64,000 nt of DNA from Daejeonella rubra (GTDB lineage Bacteria > Bacteroidota > Bacteroidia > Sphingobacteriales > Sphingobacteriaceae). The notes under the pieces were generated by a model. It did not search any database and was not told the DNA's origin. It saw nothing but the letters and a program-made list of their open reading frames with translations. This document shows positions 24,553-33,999 of this stretch, in pieces. A program made the position numbers and the translations under genes. The DNA is taken from the NCBI RefSeq assembly GCF_900103545.1, contig NZ_FNHH01000002.1, positions 186,001-250,000 of the forward strand, in the 5' to 3' direction. Each line of letters begins with the position of its first letter. Positions within the stretch are counted from its first letter, which is position 1.

Positions 24553-25838
24553 TGAATACGGCCTATGTCAATATTTGGAATAAGCGGGTTGGTGCCGTTT
24601 CCTGGGATCCTGACAGGAGATTAGCGAGCTTTGAATATGATGCCGGATTTTCTGTAAATGGCTGGGATATAGCTCCCCTTAAAATGCCGCTGGAACAGTC
24701 GGATGTGATCTATTCATTTCCTGAATTAAGCAATACAAGTACTTTTAAGGGCCTTCCTGGTTTGCTGGCAGATATTCTGCCGGATCGTTACGGAAATACC
24801 CTCATCAACACCTGGCTGGCACGGAATGGGAGGGAAGCAGATAGTATGAATCCCGTGGAGATGCTCTGCTTCGTTGGACGCCGCGGAATGGGTGCCCTGG
24901 AGTTTGAACCGGTGAACCCTCAAAGTGCTGATACATCCACAAAACTAGAGATAGCCAGCCTCATTGAAATTGCAAGGGATCTGTTAAATGACCGGCAACA
25001 ATTCAATTCAGGCCTTGGGGCTGACCGTGAAAAGGCCTTGCTTGATATTATAAAAATTGGAACATCGGCAGGTGGGGCAAGAGCAAAGGCTTTAATTGCC
25101 TATAACGATCAGACTAAAGAAGTACGATCAGGTCAGGCAGAGGCTCCCAAAGGTTTTAGTCACTGGATCATAAAGTTTGACGGGGTTCACGATAGTCAGT
25201 TTGGTGAAAGCTATGGATATGGCAGAGTAGAAATGGCCTATCATTTAATGGCAAAGGATTGCGGAATTGAAATGACCGAATGCCGTTTGCTGGAAGAAGG
25301 TGAGCGGGCACATTTTATGACCAAACGATTTGACAGGGCTCCCGGACAGGGAAAGATCCATGTTCAAAGCTGGTGCGCAATCAATCATGCCGATTTTCAG
25401 GAAGTTGGAGCACATAGTTACGAAGGCCTTTTCCAAACCATGCGTGCACTTATTCTTCCCTATCCGCAGGCAGAACAGTTGTACCGAAGAATGGTATTTA
25501 ATATCATTGCCCGCAATTGTGATGACCATACTAAAAATTTTTCTTTCATGATGGATAAGCAGGGTGTGTGGAAACTCGCTCCGGCTTTTGATGTTTGTTA
25601 CGCCTATCGCCCCGGAAGTGTATGGGTCAGCAGGCAATCGTTAACAGTGAATGGTAAGAGAGAAAATTTTAAAATGGATGATCTTTTAAATCTGGCTAAA
25701 GAGATGAATATCAAAAAGGCTGCTGCTATTATTTCAGAAATACAAGGTGTCCTGAAAAAATGGCCGTTCTATGCTGATCAGGTGGGAGTGAAGGCTGAAT
25801 TAAAAGATGAAATTAAAAGTAACCTGCTAAAGTTGTAA
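24552..25838 (+). CDS. hipA: HipA-like Ser/Thr kinase toxin
   Basis: 428 residues. N-terminal HipA_N region (KGLPGLLADILPDRYGN), the Gly-rich ATP loop GTSAGGARAK at about 170-179, and the catalytic NCDDHTKN at about 322-329 followed by LAPAFDVCYA with the metal-binding Asp. All kinase landmarks are intact. E. coli HipA phosphorylates GltX (family knowledge); the target here is unknown. I use the ATG at 24552, not the TTG six bases upstream. Confidence 0.9.
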   Translation: MNTAYVNIWNKRVGAVSWDPDRRLASFEYDAGFSVNGWDIAPLKMPLEQSDVIYSFPELSNTSTFKGLPGLLADILPDRYGNTLINTWLARNGREADSMNPVEMLCFVGRRGMGALEFEPVNPQSADTSTKLEIASLIEIARDLLNDRQQFNSGLGADREKALLDIIKIGTSAGGARAKALIAYNDQTKEVRSGQAEAPKGFSHWIIKFDGVHDSQFGESYGYGRVEMAYHLMAKDCGIEMTECRLLEEGERAHFMTKRFDRAPGQGKIHVQSWCAINHADFQEVGAHSYEGLFQTMRALILPYPQAEQLYRRMVFNIIARNCDDHTKNFSFMMDKQGVWKLAPAFDVCYAYRPGSVWVSRQSLTVNGKRENFKMDDLLNLAKEMNIKKAAAIISEIQGVLKKWPFYADQVGVKAELKDEIKSNLLKL

Positions 25839-26157
25839 AAAGTGGGTCTATGCCCAATTGGATGCCTCTACAAACATAGCATCCCAGCATCCCACATCAA
25901 CAGGTATTTTCTGCAAATGTTCCGGAATAGATTCACGTTTAATCCTTAATCAATCTGAGTTAAAGGCTACAGAAAATTTGTCCTCATAAATTACTCCTGA
26001 TCACGTTTTTCTCAGCAATGGCTCTTCTGATGAGAATCAACTGGCTATATGATTACGGTCGTTTTCTTTGATTGACTGAATATGCAATTTTGACTAAGAT
26101 TATACATGTCAAGATTTAGAGCATAATCAATTATTTACCTTTTAAAAAACAAAGACC
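25839..26157. other. Intergenic gap, nothing recognised
   Basis: 319 AT-rich bases between hipA and the PepSY-like gene. I see no ORF with a plausible start and no strong terminator or consensus promoter. Confidence 0.5.
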
Positions 26158-26664
26158 ATGAAACATTTTAAATTAATTCTAATCCTGCTAATGTGTATTT
26201 CCGGATTCACTATTAAATCCTTTGCGCAGATTGTATTGCCGGAAGTTAAAGTAGTTGCTGTTAACTATAAATATCTTAACTCGGTTGATAATGATGCAGT
26301 TGCTCTGCCCGTAAAACGTCTTGAACGGGAAGTTGCAGCCTTTGATCTCAAAAACTCAGATTATTATGAAGATGAATATGATACTTATTTTATTTCATTT
26401 TACATCCCGGAAGGAGAAATTCTGGCAGCTTATGATAAAGATGGAAAGCTAATACGTACTGCTGAAAAGTATAAGAATGTGAAGCTGCCAACAGCAGTGG
26501 CAAAGACTGTAGCAGAGAAATATCCTGGTTGGGAAATTGCCAAAGATGTATATCTGGTAAGTTATTATGAGACAAGAGGGGTAAGTAAGATGTATAAATT
26601 GATATTAGAAAATGGGAAACAGCGTATGAGAATCAAAACAAATGAGAATGGGGATATCATTTAA
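26158..26664 (+). CDS. Secreted PepSY-like protein
   Basis: 168 residues with a signal peptide (MKHFKLILILLMCISGFTIKSFAQ). The C-terminal half (LPTAVAKTVAEKYPGWEIAKDVYLVSYYE... YKLILENGKQRMRIKTNENGDI) has the alternating pattern of PepSY-like/DUF2874 domains found in small Bacteroidota periplasmic proteins. Single-gene unit closed by a strong terminator. Function unknown. Confidence 0.75.
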   Translation: MKHFKLILILLMCISGFTIKSFAQIVLPEVKVVAVNYKYLNSVDNDAVALPVKRLEREVAAFDLKNSDYYEDEYDTYFISFYIPEGEILAAYDKDGKLIRTAEKYKNVKLPTAVAKTVAEKYPGWEIAKDVYLVSYYETRGVSKMYKLILENGKQRMRIKTNENGDII

Positions 26665-26686
26665 CCTATGTTTAAATAGAAATTTT

Positions 26687-26716
26687 GAGCAGCTTGAGAG
26701 GGCTGCTCTTTTTTTG
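26687..26716 (+). terminator. Terminator after the PepSY-like gene
   Basis: GAGCAGC-TTGAGAGG-GCTGCTC followed by eight T. Confidence 0.88.
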
Positions 26717-26773
26717 CCTTCTTAAATCGGATTGAACATAAATACTATTTGCAAATCCAAAACTGAATTAATG

Positions 26774-26793
26774 GCCTTTTTAAGGCTTTTTTT
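26774..26793 (+). terminator. Second small terminator-like hairpin
   Basis: GCCTT-TTT-AAGGC followed by seven T, 60 bases after the first terminator. The rest of the gap to 27050 shows nothing recognisable. Confidence 0.55.
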
Positions 26794-27049
26794 ATGGATT
26801 ATAGGTATAGTTATTCAGTAAATCAGATATGCGTATGATTTATATCCTGTTGCCCAATGATAAAATTTGCAAATCAGTTTGTTTTATTTAATTTAATGAA
26901 CTCATTTGAAGGATATTAATATGGTGTTGAAAGATATAGGAGAATGTTTTCCTCAAAAGAATAGAAACATGGTCAGAAATAATGTTATTGAATTTATAAT
27001 CTCTTTTAATGGTAATTGATTTTGTCTGTTTTCTGTATTTAATAATGAA

Positions 27050-28183
27050 ATGAAGATTTTAATGAATTATAAATACAGTTTTCTGTTTTTACCCCTGCTA
27101 TTTTTTATACCTGGCACGGAACGTTTGTCTAATATTCCATTAAGTTTTCAGGCAGTGAATGCTGAACTATATTATAATGAAATTGATTTCCAGTCGGTTA
27201 AAAAATTCGATGTCCATATTCATATAAATACTGCTGAAACAACTTTCATAGAACTGGCTAAGCAAGATAATTTTCGTTTTCTGGATATTGTTGACGACCG
27301 TCCCTTCGGCTTACCAATGGCTGAGCAACAGAATTTCGCCTTTTTTCATTTGAAAAAATTTCCTGAGCAAATGAGTGTGGCCACTACTTTTTCCGTTAAA
27401 GATTTTGAAAATGAGGATTGGGCGCAAAAGACCATTGCCGGTCTTGAGTATTCCTTTTCAAAAGGGGCCGGAGCGGTTAAAATATGGAAGAATATCGGGA
27501 TGGATTTGAAGGATAAGGATGGCAAATTTGTGATGCTGGATCACCCCCGGATCAAACCCATTCTTGATTATCTCGAAAAGAATAAGATCCCTTTGATCGG
27601 CCATAACGGTGAACCCAGAGATTGCTGGTTGTCACTTGATAAAATGACCTTTAGTCAGTCCTATTATGGTTCCCATCCCGAATATCATATGTTTCTGCAT
27701 CCTGAATATCCATCCTATGAAGATCATATCAGAGCAAGAGATAATATGCTTGAACAGCACCCGGATCTTAAGTTTGTCGGAGCCCATCTTGGCAGCCTTG
27801 AATGGAGTTTAGATGAATTGGCGAAGCGCCTGGACAAATATCCCAACATGAGTGTTGATCTATCCCGGATAACCAATTTGCAGCTTCATACTTTAAATGA
27901 CAGGCAAAAAACCCGTAACTTTTTCATTAAATATCAGGACAGGCTGGTTTATGGAACAGACAAGGCAATTAATGCCAGTGCCAACCCTGCAGAATTGAAA
28001 AAAAGTATTCATGATGCATGGCTTCGGGATTGGATATTCTTTGCAACAGACTCGAAGATTAAATTAGCAGGTTTTGGAGAACTTTATGGATTAAAGCTGC
28101 CCCGGCAGGTTATCAATAAGATCTATCGGAAAAATGCTGAAAATTGGCTGGCAAACTCCGGTAGTTTAAGGAACAAGAATTAA
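27050..28183 (+). CDS. Secreted amidohydrolase family protein (copy 1)
   Basis: 377 residues with an N-terminal hydrophobic leader (about 7-22). It is a metal-dependent amidohydrolase barrel: HxH in KFDVHIHIN, then GHNGEP, FVGAHLGSLEW and the Asp in VYGTDKA. A nearly collinear paralogue lies at 29470 (shared KIWKNIGM, MFLHPEYPSYEDH-like, DELAKRLDK). The substrate is not evident. First gene of a cassette with DUF5009, the second amidohydrolase and a GH109-like protein. Confidence 0.82.
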   Translation: MKILMNYKYSFLFLPLLFFIPGTERLSNIPLSFQAVNAELYYNEIDFQSVKKFDVHIHINTAETTFIELAKQDNFRFLDIVDDRPFGLPMAEQQNFAFFHLKKFPEQMSVATTFSVKDFENEDWAQKTIAGLEYSFSKGAGAVKIWKNIGMDLKDKDGKFVMLDHPRIKPILDYLEKNKIPLIGHNGEPRDCWLSLDKMTFSQSYYGSHPEYHMFLHPEYPSYEDHIRARDNMLEQHPDLKFVGAHLGSLEWSLDELAKRLDKYPNMSVDLSRITNLQLHTLNDRQKTRNFFIKYQDRLVYGTDKAINASANPAELKKSIHDAWLRDWIFFATDSKIKLAGFGELYGLKLPRQVINKIYRKNAENWLANSGSLRNKN

Positions 28184-28204
28184 TCTGATCTAAATTTATA
28201 AAGA

Positions 28205-29443
28205 ATGCAAAAAACAGAAGTACCACAGGAGACTGTTCCTGTTTCAGGATCGATAGTCAATCCTGCTTTGCCTCAAGGGCGTATTGCTTCAGTTGATGTT
28301 TATCGCGGCTTTGTTATGCTCCTGATGATGGCAGAGGTGCTTTCTCTTTCGGATGTTTCTAAAGCATTGCCAGGCAATAAATTTTGGGAATTCTTATCCT
28401 TTCACCAAAGTCATGTTCCCTGGGTATGGTTGAGTTTGCACGATATGATTCAGCCGTCCTTTACATTTTTGGTCGGGGTGGTATTGCCTTATTCCATTGC
28501 CAGCAGGAAAAATAAAGGAGCCAGCTTTGAAAATATTTTGGGGCATACCATAAAGCGATCATTCATTCTGATATTTCTGGGAATATTTTTGCGTTCTATG
28601 CATTCCGGACAAACAAATTTCACGTTTGAAGATACCTTAACACAGATAGGATTGGGATACACCTTTCTGGTCGTCATTTCACTTTATTCTCAAAAGGTCC
28701 AGATCGGGGCCCTGATCTTCATTTTATTTACTTATGCGCTTGCATTTGCTCTTTATCCATTGCCGGGAGCAGCATTTGATTATACATCAGCAGGGGTTCC
28801 GGCAGACTGGGAGCATAATTTGAGTGGCTTTGCAGCGCATTGGAATAAGAATACAAACTTTGCATGGGCTTTTGACCAGTGGTTTATGAATTTATTCCCA
28901 CGTGAGAACGTTTTCCTTTACAATTCCGGAGGATATTCTACTCTTAGTTTTATCCCAACACTTGGTACGATGATCCTTGGACTGCTGGCAGGGAATATTT
29001 TAAATTCATCTGTCGTAGCCAGTAAAAAACTTAATTCCTTCATTTTTGTAGGTATTGCCTTAATACTCTTTGGAATATTATTACATGTTACCGGATTGAA
29101 TCCGATTGTAAAACGTATCTGGACTCCTGGTTGGACTATCTTTAGCGGAGGTATCTGTTTCCTCTTCCTGGCAATGTTCTATGGTTTGATAGATATGAGA
29201 GGAAGGCATAAGGGTTCATTCTTCTTAATGGTGATCGGTGTGAATTCCATTGCTGCCTATGTCATTGCTGATGGTGGGATGAGAAACTTAATAAACGACT
29301 CACTTTTCATTCATTTGGGTAAAAATTTCGATCAGATATTAGGCCCTGCTTATGCTACTCTGGTGAGCGGCGGACTTGTTTTATTCTTTGAGTGGCTGAT
29401 TTTATATTGGATGTATAAGAAAAAAATATTCATTAAAATTTAA
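28205..29443 (+). CDS. DUF5009 / heparan-alpha-glucosaminide acetyltransferase-like membrane protein
   Basis: 412 residues, about ten TM segments. The first TM region carries RIASVDVYRGFVMLLMM, the hallmark of the HGSNAT/NagX/DUF5009 superfamily, and WVWLSLHDMIQPSFTFLVGVVLPYS follows. Eukaryotic HGSNAT moves acetyl from acetyl-CoA across the membrane to glucosamine; NagX genes often sit in amino-sugar loci (family knowledge). Here it lies between two amidohydrolases, which supports a saccharide role by inference only. Confidence 0.82.
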   Translation: MQKTEVPQETVPVSGSIVNPALPQGRIASVDVYRGFVMLLMMAEVLSLSDVSKALPGNKFWEFLSFHQSHVPWVWLSLHDMIQPSFTFLVGVVLPYSIASRKNKGASFENILGHTIKRSFILIFLGIFLRSMHSGQTNFTFEDTLTQIGLGYTFLVVISLYSQKVQIGALIFILFTYALAFALYPLPGAAFDYTSAGVPADWEHNLSGFAAHWNKNTNFAWAFDQWFMNLFPRENVFLYNSGGYSTLSFIPTLGTMILGLLAGNILNSSVVASKKLNSFIFVGIALILFGILLHVTGLNPIVKRIWTPGWTIFSGGICFLFLAMFYGLIDMRGRHKGSFFLMVIGVNSIAAYVIADGGMRNLINDSLFIHLGKNFDQILGPAYATLVSGGLVLFFEWLILYWMYKKKIFIKI

Positions 29444-29469
29444 GATCATTAACTATATTCCCATAAATT

Positions 29470-30576
29470 ATGAAAGCAAAAATTCTATGTTTCTGTGCTC
29501 TCAGTATATTTTTTCAAAATTGTACTCAGACTCAAAAAGCTTCTTCAGCAGAAGACAGTTCAGCCTCTGAATTTTATACGGCTGATGATTTTAAGTCGGT
29601 AGAAAAATACGATACCCACGTACATATTAATGCATATGATACCGCCTTCATTAATTTAGCAAAGGAGGATAATTTCAAACTTTTGGCTGTTAATGTTAAT
29701 CCTTCATCTTATCCTACAGTTGAGGACCAGGAAAATGTGGCCCTTCAAATGATCAAAACTTATCCGGAACGTGTGGCTTATGCGACCACTTTTACTGTAA
29801 AAGACTGGGGAACAGATAAATGGTTGCCGCAAACACTGGCATATTTAAAAGGTTCCTTTGAAAAGGGTGCTATTGGCGTTAAGATATGGAAGAATATTGG
29901 GATGGAACTTCGTGATAAGAATGGAAAATTTGTGATGGTGAATGATCCTAGAATTGACCCTGTTCTCGATTTTATAGAGAAAAGTAATGTTACTCTGGTT
30001 GGACATTTGGGAGAGCCTAAGAATGCCTGGCTTCCGGTTGATCAGATGACGGTATCAGGCGATAAATCTTATTTTAGTAAGCATCCAGAGTATCATATGT
30101 ACCTTCATCCTGAGTATCCTTCCTATGAGGATCAGGTCAATGCCCGTGATAATATGCTTGAAAAACATCCCAATATCAGATTTGTTGGTGTTCATTTAGG
30201 GAGCCTTGAATGGGATGTTGATGAACTGGCAAAACGCCTGGATAAATTTCCAAATATGGCAGTTGATATGGCTGAGCGTATTTGTCATCTGCAATATCAA
30301 ACTGTAAAAAGCAGACAAAAGGTTTATGATTTCATGGTTAAATATCAGGATAGACTTATTTATGCAACAGATAACTGGGTAGCCAAGGGTTCTGATCCGG
30401 CAGAGTATAAGAAAAGGATCCATGAAAGAAGATTAAGTGACTGGAGATACTTTGTGACCGATGATGATATGAATGTTCCTGACTTTGAGGAGAAGCTTAA
30501 AGGATTGAAATTACCAAAAGAAGTGATAGATAAAATATATCGCAGCAATGCCGAAAAATGGTTTCCAGGTATTTAA
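29470..30576 (+). CDS. Amidohydrolase family lipoprotein (copy 2)
   Basis: 368 residues. The N terminus MKAKILCFCALSIFFQNC reads as a lipoprotein signal with lipobox Cys at about 18. The catalytic barrel matches copy 1: KYDTHVHIN (HxH), GHLGEP, FVGVHLGSLEW and IYATDNW (Asp). The two copies share gene order and residue pattern over most of their length but differ in how they are anchored. Probably in the periplasm or on the outer membrane. Confidence 0.83.
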   Translation: MKAKILCFCALSIFFQNCTQTQKASSAEDSSASEFYTADDFKSVEKYDTHVHINAYDTAFINLAKEDNFKLLAVNVNPSSYPTVEDQENVALQMIKTYPERVAYATTFTVKDWGTDKWLPQTLAYLKGSFEKGAIGVKIWKNIGMELRDKNGKFVMVNDPRIDPVLDFIEKSNVTLVGHLGEPKNAWLPVDQMTVSGDKSYFSKHPEYHMYLHPEYPSYEDQVNARDNMLEKHPNIRFVGVHLGSLEWDVDELAKRLDKFPNMAVDMAERICHLQYQTVKSRQKVYDFMVKYQDRLIYATDNWVAKGSDPAEYKKRIHERRLSDWRYFVTDDDMNVPDFEEKLKGLKLPKEVIDKIYRSNAEKWFPGI

Positions 30577-30621
30577 TACAGACATAATACTATTTTACAA
30601 TACAACAAACATTTAAAAACG

Positions 30622-32031
30622 ATGAAGAATAACCGTAGAGATTTTTTAAAAAAAAGTAGTCTTGCCGGACTTGGCATAGCAGGTGTTGGTGTACTTAATG
30701 GATTTGCCTCAGAGCCGGAAAAAGGACCATGGGTGTCTAAATCGAGCATTCAGACCTTTAATATGAGTGGTTATGCCGCACCAAAGCTTGAAACTGTCCG
30801 TGTTGGATTTATTGGATTAGGTCAGCGCGGTCCATCACATTTAAATGCAATCTCTAAAATTGAAGGTACAGAGATCAAGGCATTATGTGATCTGCGTCCG
30901 GAAAGCGTAAATAAAGCAAAAAAGGTTCTTGATGGAACAAGCCATAATCCTGCGATCTACACAGGTAATGAAGACGAGTGGAAGAAACTATGTGAGCGTA
31001 AAGACATTGACCTGATCTATATCTGTACCCCATGGCATTTGCATGTTCCTATGGCCGTATTTGCAATGGAGCAAGGTAAGCATGTAGCTATTGAAGTACC
31101 TGCAGCAGTTTCCATGCAGGAGTGCTGGCAATTGGTTGAAACTTCTGAGCGTACACGGAAGCATTGTATGATGCTTGAAAATTGCTGCTATGACTTTTTT
31201 GAACTTTTGACATTGAACATGGCAAGACAAGGTTACTTTGGTGAGATCATACATACTGAAGGAGCTTACATCCACAACCTCATAGACCTTAATTTCAGTG
31301 ATAAAGGCTATCAGAATATGTGGCGCTTAAGAGAGAATGCTACCCGGGAAGGTAGCTTGTATCCAACCCATGGTTTAGGTCCGGTTTGTCAGGTTTTGAA
31401 TATAAATCGTGGTGATAAAATGGATTATCTTGTTTCAGTTTCCTCCAATGATTTCATGATGGCAGAACGTGCTAAAGCTGAGGCTGCTAAAAATGATCTT
31501 TATAAGGAATTTGTTGGCAAGGACTTTAAGGGAAACATGAATACTACAACTATTCGTACTACCCATGGGAAGACTATCATGATACAGCATGATGTGACCT
31601 CTCCTCGTCCGTATTCACGTATACACCTGGTGAGTGGAACCAAAGGAACTGCTTTGAAATATCCTGAACCTAGAATTTCCAACAGCCATGAAGGTTGGGT
31701 TAAAGAAGCTGAATTTAAAGCTCTTGAGGAAAAATACACACCGAACATTGTTAAAAAAGTTGGTGAACTGGCCAAAAAAGTTGGAGGTCATGGTGGAATG
31801 GACTTCTTAATGAACTGGCGACTGATCGATTGTCTGCGTAATGGTTTGCCTCTTGATCAGGATGTTTACGATGCTGCTTCATGGAGTTCAGTATGGCCAT
31901 TGAGTGAATGGTCAGTAAATAACCGCTCTAATTCAGTGGATGTGCCTGACTTTACCCGTGGTTCATGGAAGAAAAACCAACCTCACGATATTGATCTGAA
32001 AAAAGGTGGAGATACTAAAGTAAAGATCTAG
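30622..32031 (+). CDS. Tat-exported Gfo/Idh/MocA family protein, GH109-like
   Basis: 469 residues. A twin-arginine signal (NNRRDFLKKSSLAGLGIAG) is followed by a Rossmann domain (RVGFIGLGQRG at about 60) and IYICTPWHLHVPMAVFAMEQGKHVAIEVP. The C-terminal blocks SLYPTHGLGPVCQVLNINRGD, GHGGMDFLMNWRL, DVYDAASWSSVWPLSE and VPDFTRGSW follow the pattern I recall for GH109 alpha-N-acetylgalactosaminidase, which uses tightly bound NAD. Activity on GalNAc is therefore possible but not shown. Last gene of the cassette. Confidence 0.85.
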   Translation: MKNNRRDFLKKSSLAGLGIAGVGVLNGFASEPEKGPWVSKSSIQTFNMSGYAAPKLETVRVGFIGLGQRGPSHLNAISKIEGTEIKALCDLRPESVNKAKKVLDGTSHNPAIYTGNEDEWKKLCERKDIDLIYICTPWHLHVPMAVFAMEQGKHVAIEVPAAVSMQECWQLVETSERTRKHCMMLENCCYDFFELLTLNMARQGYFGEIIHTEGAYIHNLIDLNFSDKGYQNMWRLRENATREGSLYPTHGLGPVCQVLNINRGDKMDYLVSVSSNDFMMAERAKAEAAKNDLYKEFVGKDFKGNMNTTTIRTTHGKTIMIQHDVTSPRPYSRIHLVSGTKGTALKYPEPRISNSHEGWVKEAEFKALEEKYTPNIVKKVGELAKKVGGHGGMDFLMNWRLIDCLRNGLPLDQDVYDAASWSSVWPLSEWSVNNRSNSVDVPDFTRGSWKKNQPHDIDLKKGGDTKVKI

Positions 32032-32320
32032 AAATGAAATAATAGCTGTATTTCCCGGGTAACTTCTCCAAAAAATCAAAAATGGGGGGATAAAACAGGG
32101 AAAGTATTGTTTTGACGGATATCCGGATTTTCAACAACCTTTAATACCGTATTGCGGCTATTGGTTATTGTTTCCGGATATTCTTTATTTAAGGGCATTG
32201 GTACTATAATTCAACAGGTTTTTTCTGATCTATTGACTGACTGTTAAATATTTTTATTGAAGATTAAGAAATTATAACAATATTAACATGTCAAATTAAT
32301 CATTAAAATTATATTCTGAT

Positions 32321-33898
32321 ATGGCTTTAAAGCATTATTTTCGAAATTTTTTCCTCCTGATATTAATTCTTGGGATATCATCAGATGCCAAATCTCAGCG
32401 GACAGATCTGCCTCCGGGACTTGATCAATATATAGAAAGTGTCTTAAAAACTTTTGAAGTTCCGGGACTAAGTGTATCAATTGTAAAAGATGGTAGGGTG
32501 TTACTTGCAAAAGGCTATGGGATAAAAAAAATAGGAACAAAAGATCAGGTTGATGCGAACACACTTTTTTCAATCGCCTCTAATTCCAAAGCATTTACAG
32601 CTACGGCATTAGCGATGCTGGTTGAAGAGGGAAAGCTAAAGTGGGATGACCGTGTTATAGATCATTTGCCCTGGTTTAAAATGGCAGATTCCTATATTAC
32701 TACAAATCTTACGGTGAGAGATCTTTTAGTTCATCATAGCGGACTTTTAGCTTATTCTGGCGATTTAATGCTGTTTCCCCCTTCTACATTCTCACGCAGA
32801 GAGATCCTGGAAAAACTTGGGAAACTACCTTTGGTTCATGATTTCAGAACTACGTATGCCTATGATAATATCTTATATCTTGCTGCTGGTGAAGTGATTA
32901 AAGTGCTTAGTGGTCAGGAATGGGAGGATTTCGTTCAGACAAAGATATTTGACAAGGTTGGGATGCAGGGGAGTGTTTCCAGGTATTCAGAATTTGGGCG
33001 TAAGTCTAATATTTCTGCTGCTCATGATCGGATAAATGGTACTGTGAATCTGGTGGATAGTTATTTGGAACAGAATATTGGCGATGCGAGTAACCCTGCT
33101 GGAGGTATCCTTTCCAATGCAAATGACATGTCTAACTGGATGATCACACAGCTTGATTCCGGCCGTACACCATCAAGGGGACAAATATTTAGCCCTGCTA
33201 GTACATTGCAACTTTGGAAAGTGATCAGGCCTATCCCGATAAGTAAGGTTTCCGGGGGACTGAAACCCGCGCAAATGGATTTTTTCGGGTATGCTTTAGG
33301 TTTCAGGGCTTATAACTATCAAAAATATAAAGTTGTTGGGCATGGTGGCAAATTGGGTGGTTTTGTTTCGCAGGTAGCCATGGTTCCTGATCTGAAGCTG
33401 GGGATCACAGTGCTGACAAACCAGGAATCCACTGCTGCTTACTGGTCGATCATTTATCATGTATTAGACTATTATGAGAAAAATCAAAAATTTGACTGGA
33501 CAAAGGCATTCAGTGATGAGCAGGTACTGGCATCTGCAAGGTTGACAGAATCTCAAAGTAAAAATCTGATAAACTCTGATCCTTCAGGCAAGTATGATCT
33601 TCCAATTGAAAAACTGGCTGGAAAATACCGTGATGCGGTATATGGAGATGTTTCACTGATACCTTCCAGCACCGGGATGCACATGGAATTTAAACAACTG
33701 CCTCATCTTAATGGAGAGCTTAAATATTTTCAGTTCAACACCTTTATAGCTACCTTGAAAAATAAGAGCCTAAAGGCAGATTCATATGTTACATTTGCAT
33801 TGAATGCAGATGGATCAGTTGATCAGGTGAAATTAAAGATCATTGATCCGGATTCAGACCTCACTTTTCATGATGTTTTGCTAAAGCCTGTCAAATAA
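32321..33898 (+). CDS. Serine hydrolase (class C beta-lactamase / PBP-like)
   Basis: 525 residues with a hydrophobic leader (to about residue 25). Catalytic SxxK is S87-N-S-K90, the YxN motif is Y181-D-N183 and the third motif is HGGKLGG. The C-terminal part of about 110 residues resembles the DUF3471 extension. Family members act as esterases, peptidases or DD-peptidases more often than lactamases. Separated from the GH109-like gene by 289 bases, so probably its own unit. Confidence 0.88.
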   Translation: MALKHYFRNFFLLILILGISSDAKSQRTDLPPGLDQYIESVLKTFEVPGLSVSIVKDGRVLLAKGYGIKKIGTKDQVDANTLFSIASNSKAFTATALAMLVEEGKLKWDDRVIDHLPWFKMADSYITTNLTVRDLLVHHSGLLAYSGDLMLFPPSTFSRREILEKLGKLPLVHDFRTTYAYDNILYLAAGEVIKVLSGQEWEDFVQTKIFDKVGMQGSVSRYSEFGRKSNISAAHDRINGTVNLVDSYLEQNIGDASNPAGGILSNANDMSNWMITQLDSGRTPSRGQIFSPASTLQLWKVIRPIPISKVSGGLKPAQMDFFGYALGFRAYNYQKYKVVGHGGKLGGFVSQVAMVPDLKLGITVLTNQESTAAYWSIIYHVLDYYEKNQKFDWTKAFSDEQVLASARLTESQSKNLINSDPSGKYDLPIEKLAGKYRDAVYGDVSLIPSSTGMHMEFKQLPHLNGELKYFQFNTFIATLKNKSLKADSYVTFALNADGSVDQVKLKIIDPDSDLTFHDVLLKPVK

Positions 33899-33999
33899 TC
33901 TTCAGGCAGCTCTTCATTTATTAAATTTAATTTGCAGATCATTTTTTGTTTGGACCTTAACCAAATAGAGATGATGATGAATATCAGTACAATAGAATT

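Noticed and set aside
33899..33999. Possible SAM riboswitch before the Cys/Met PLP enzyme gene
   Set aside because: The gap is about 100 bases, AT-rich and lacks the stems or conserved core of SAM riboswitch classes.
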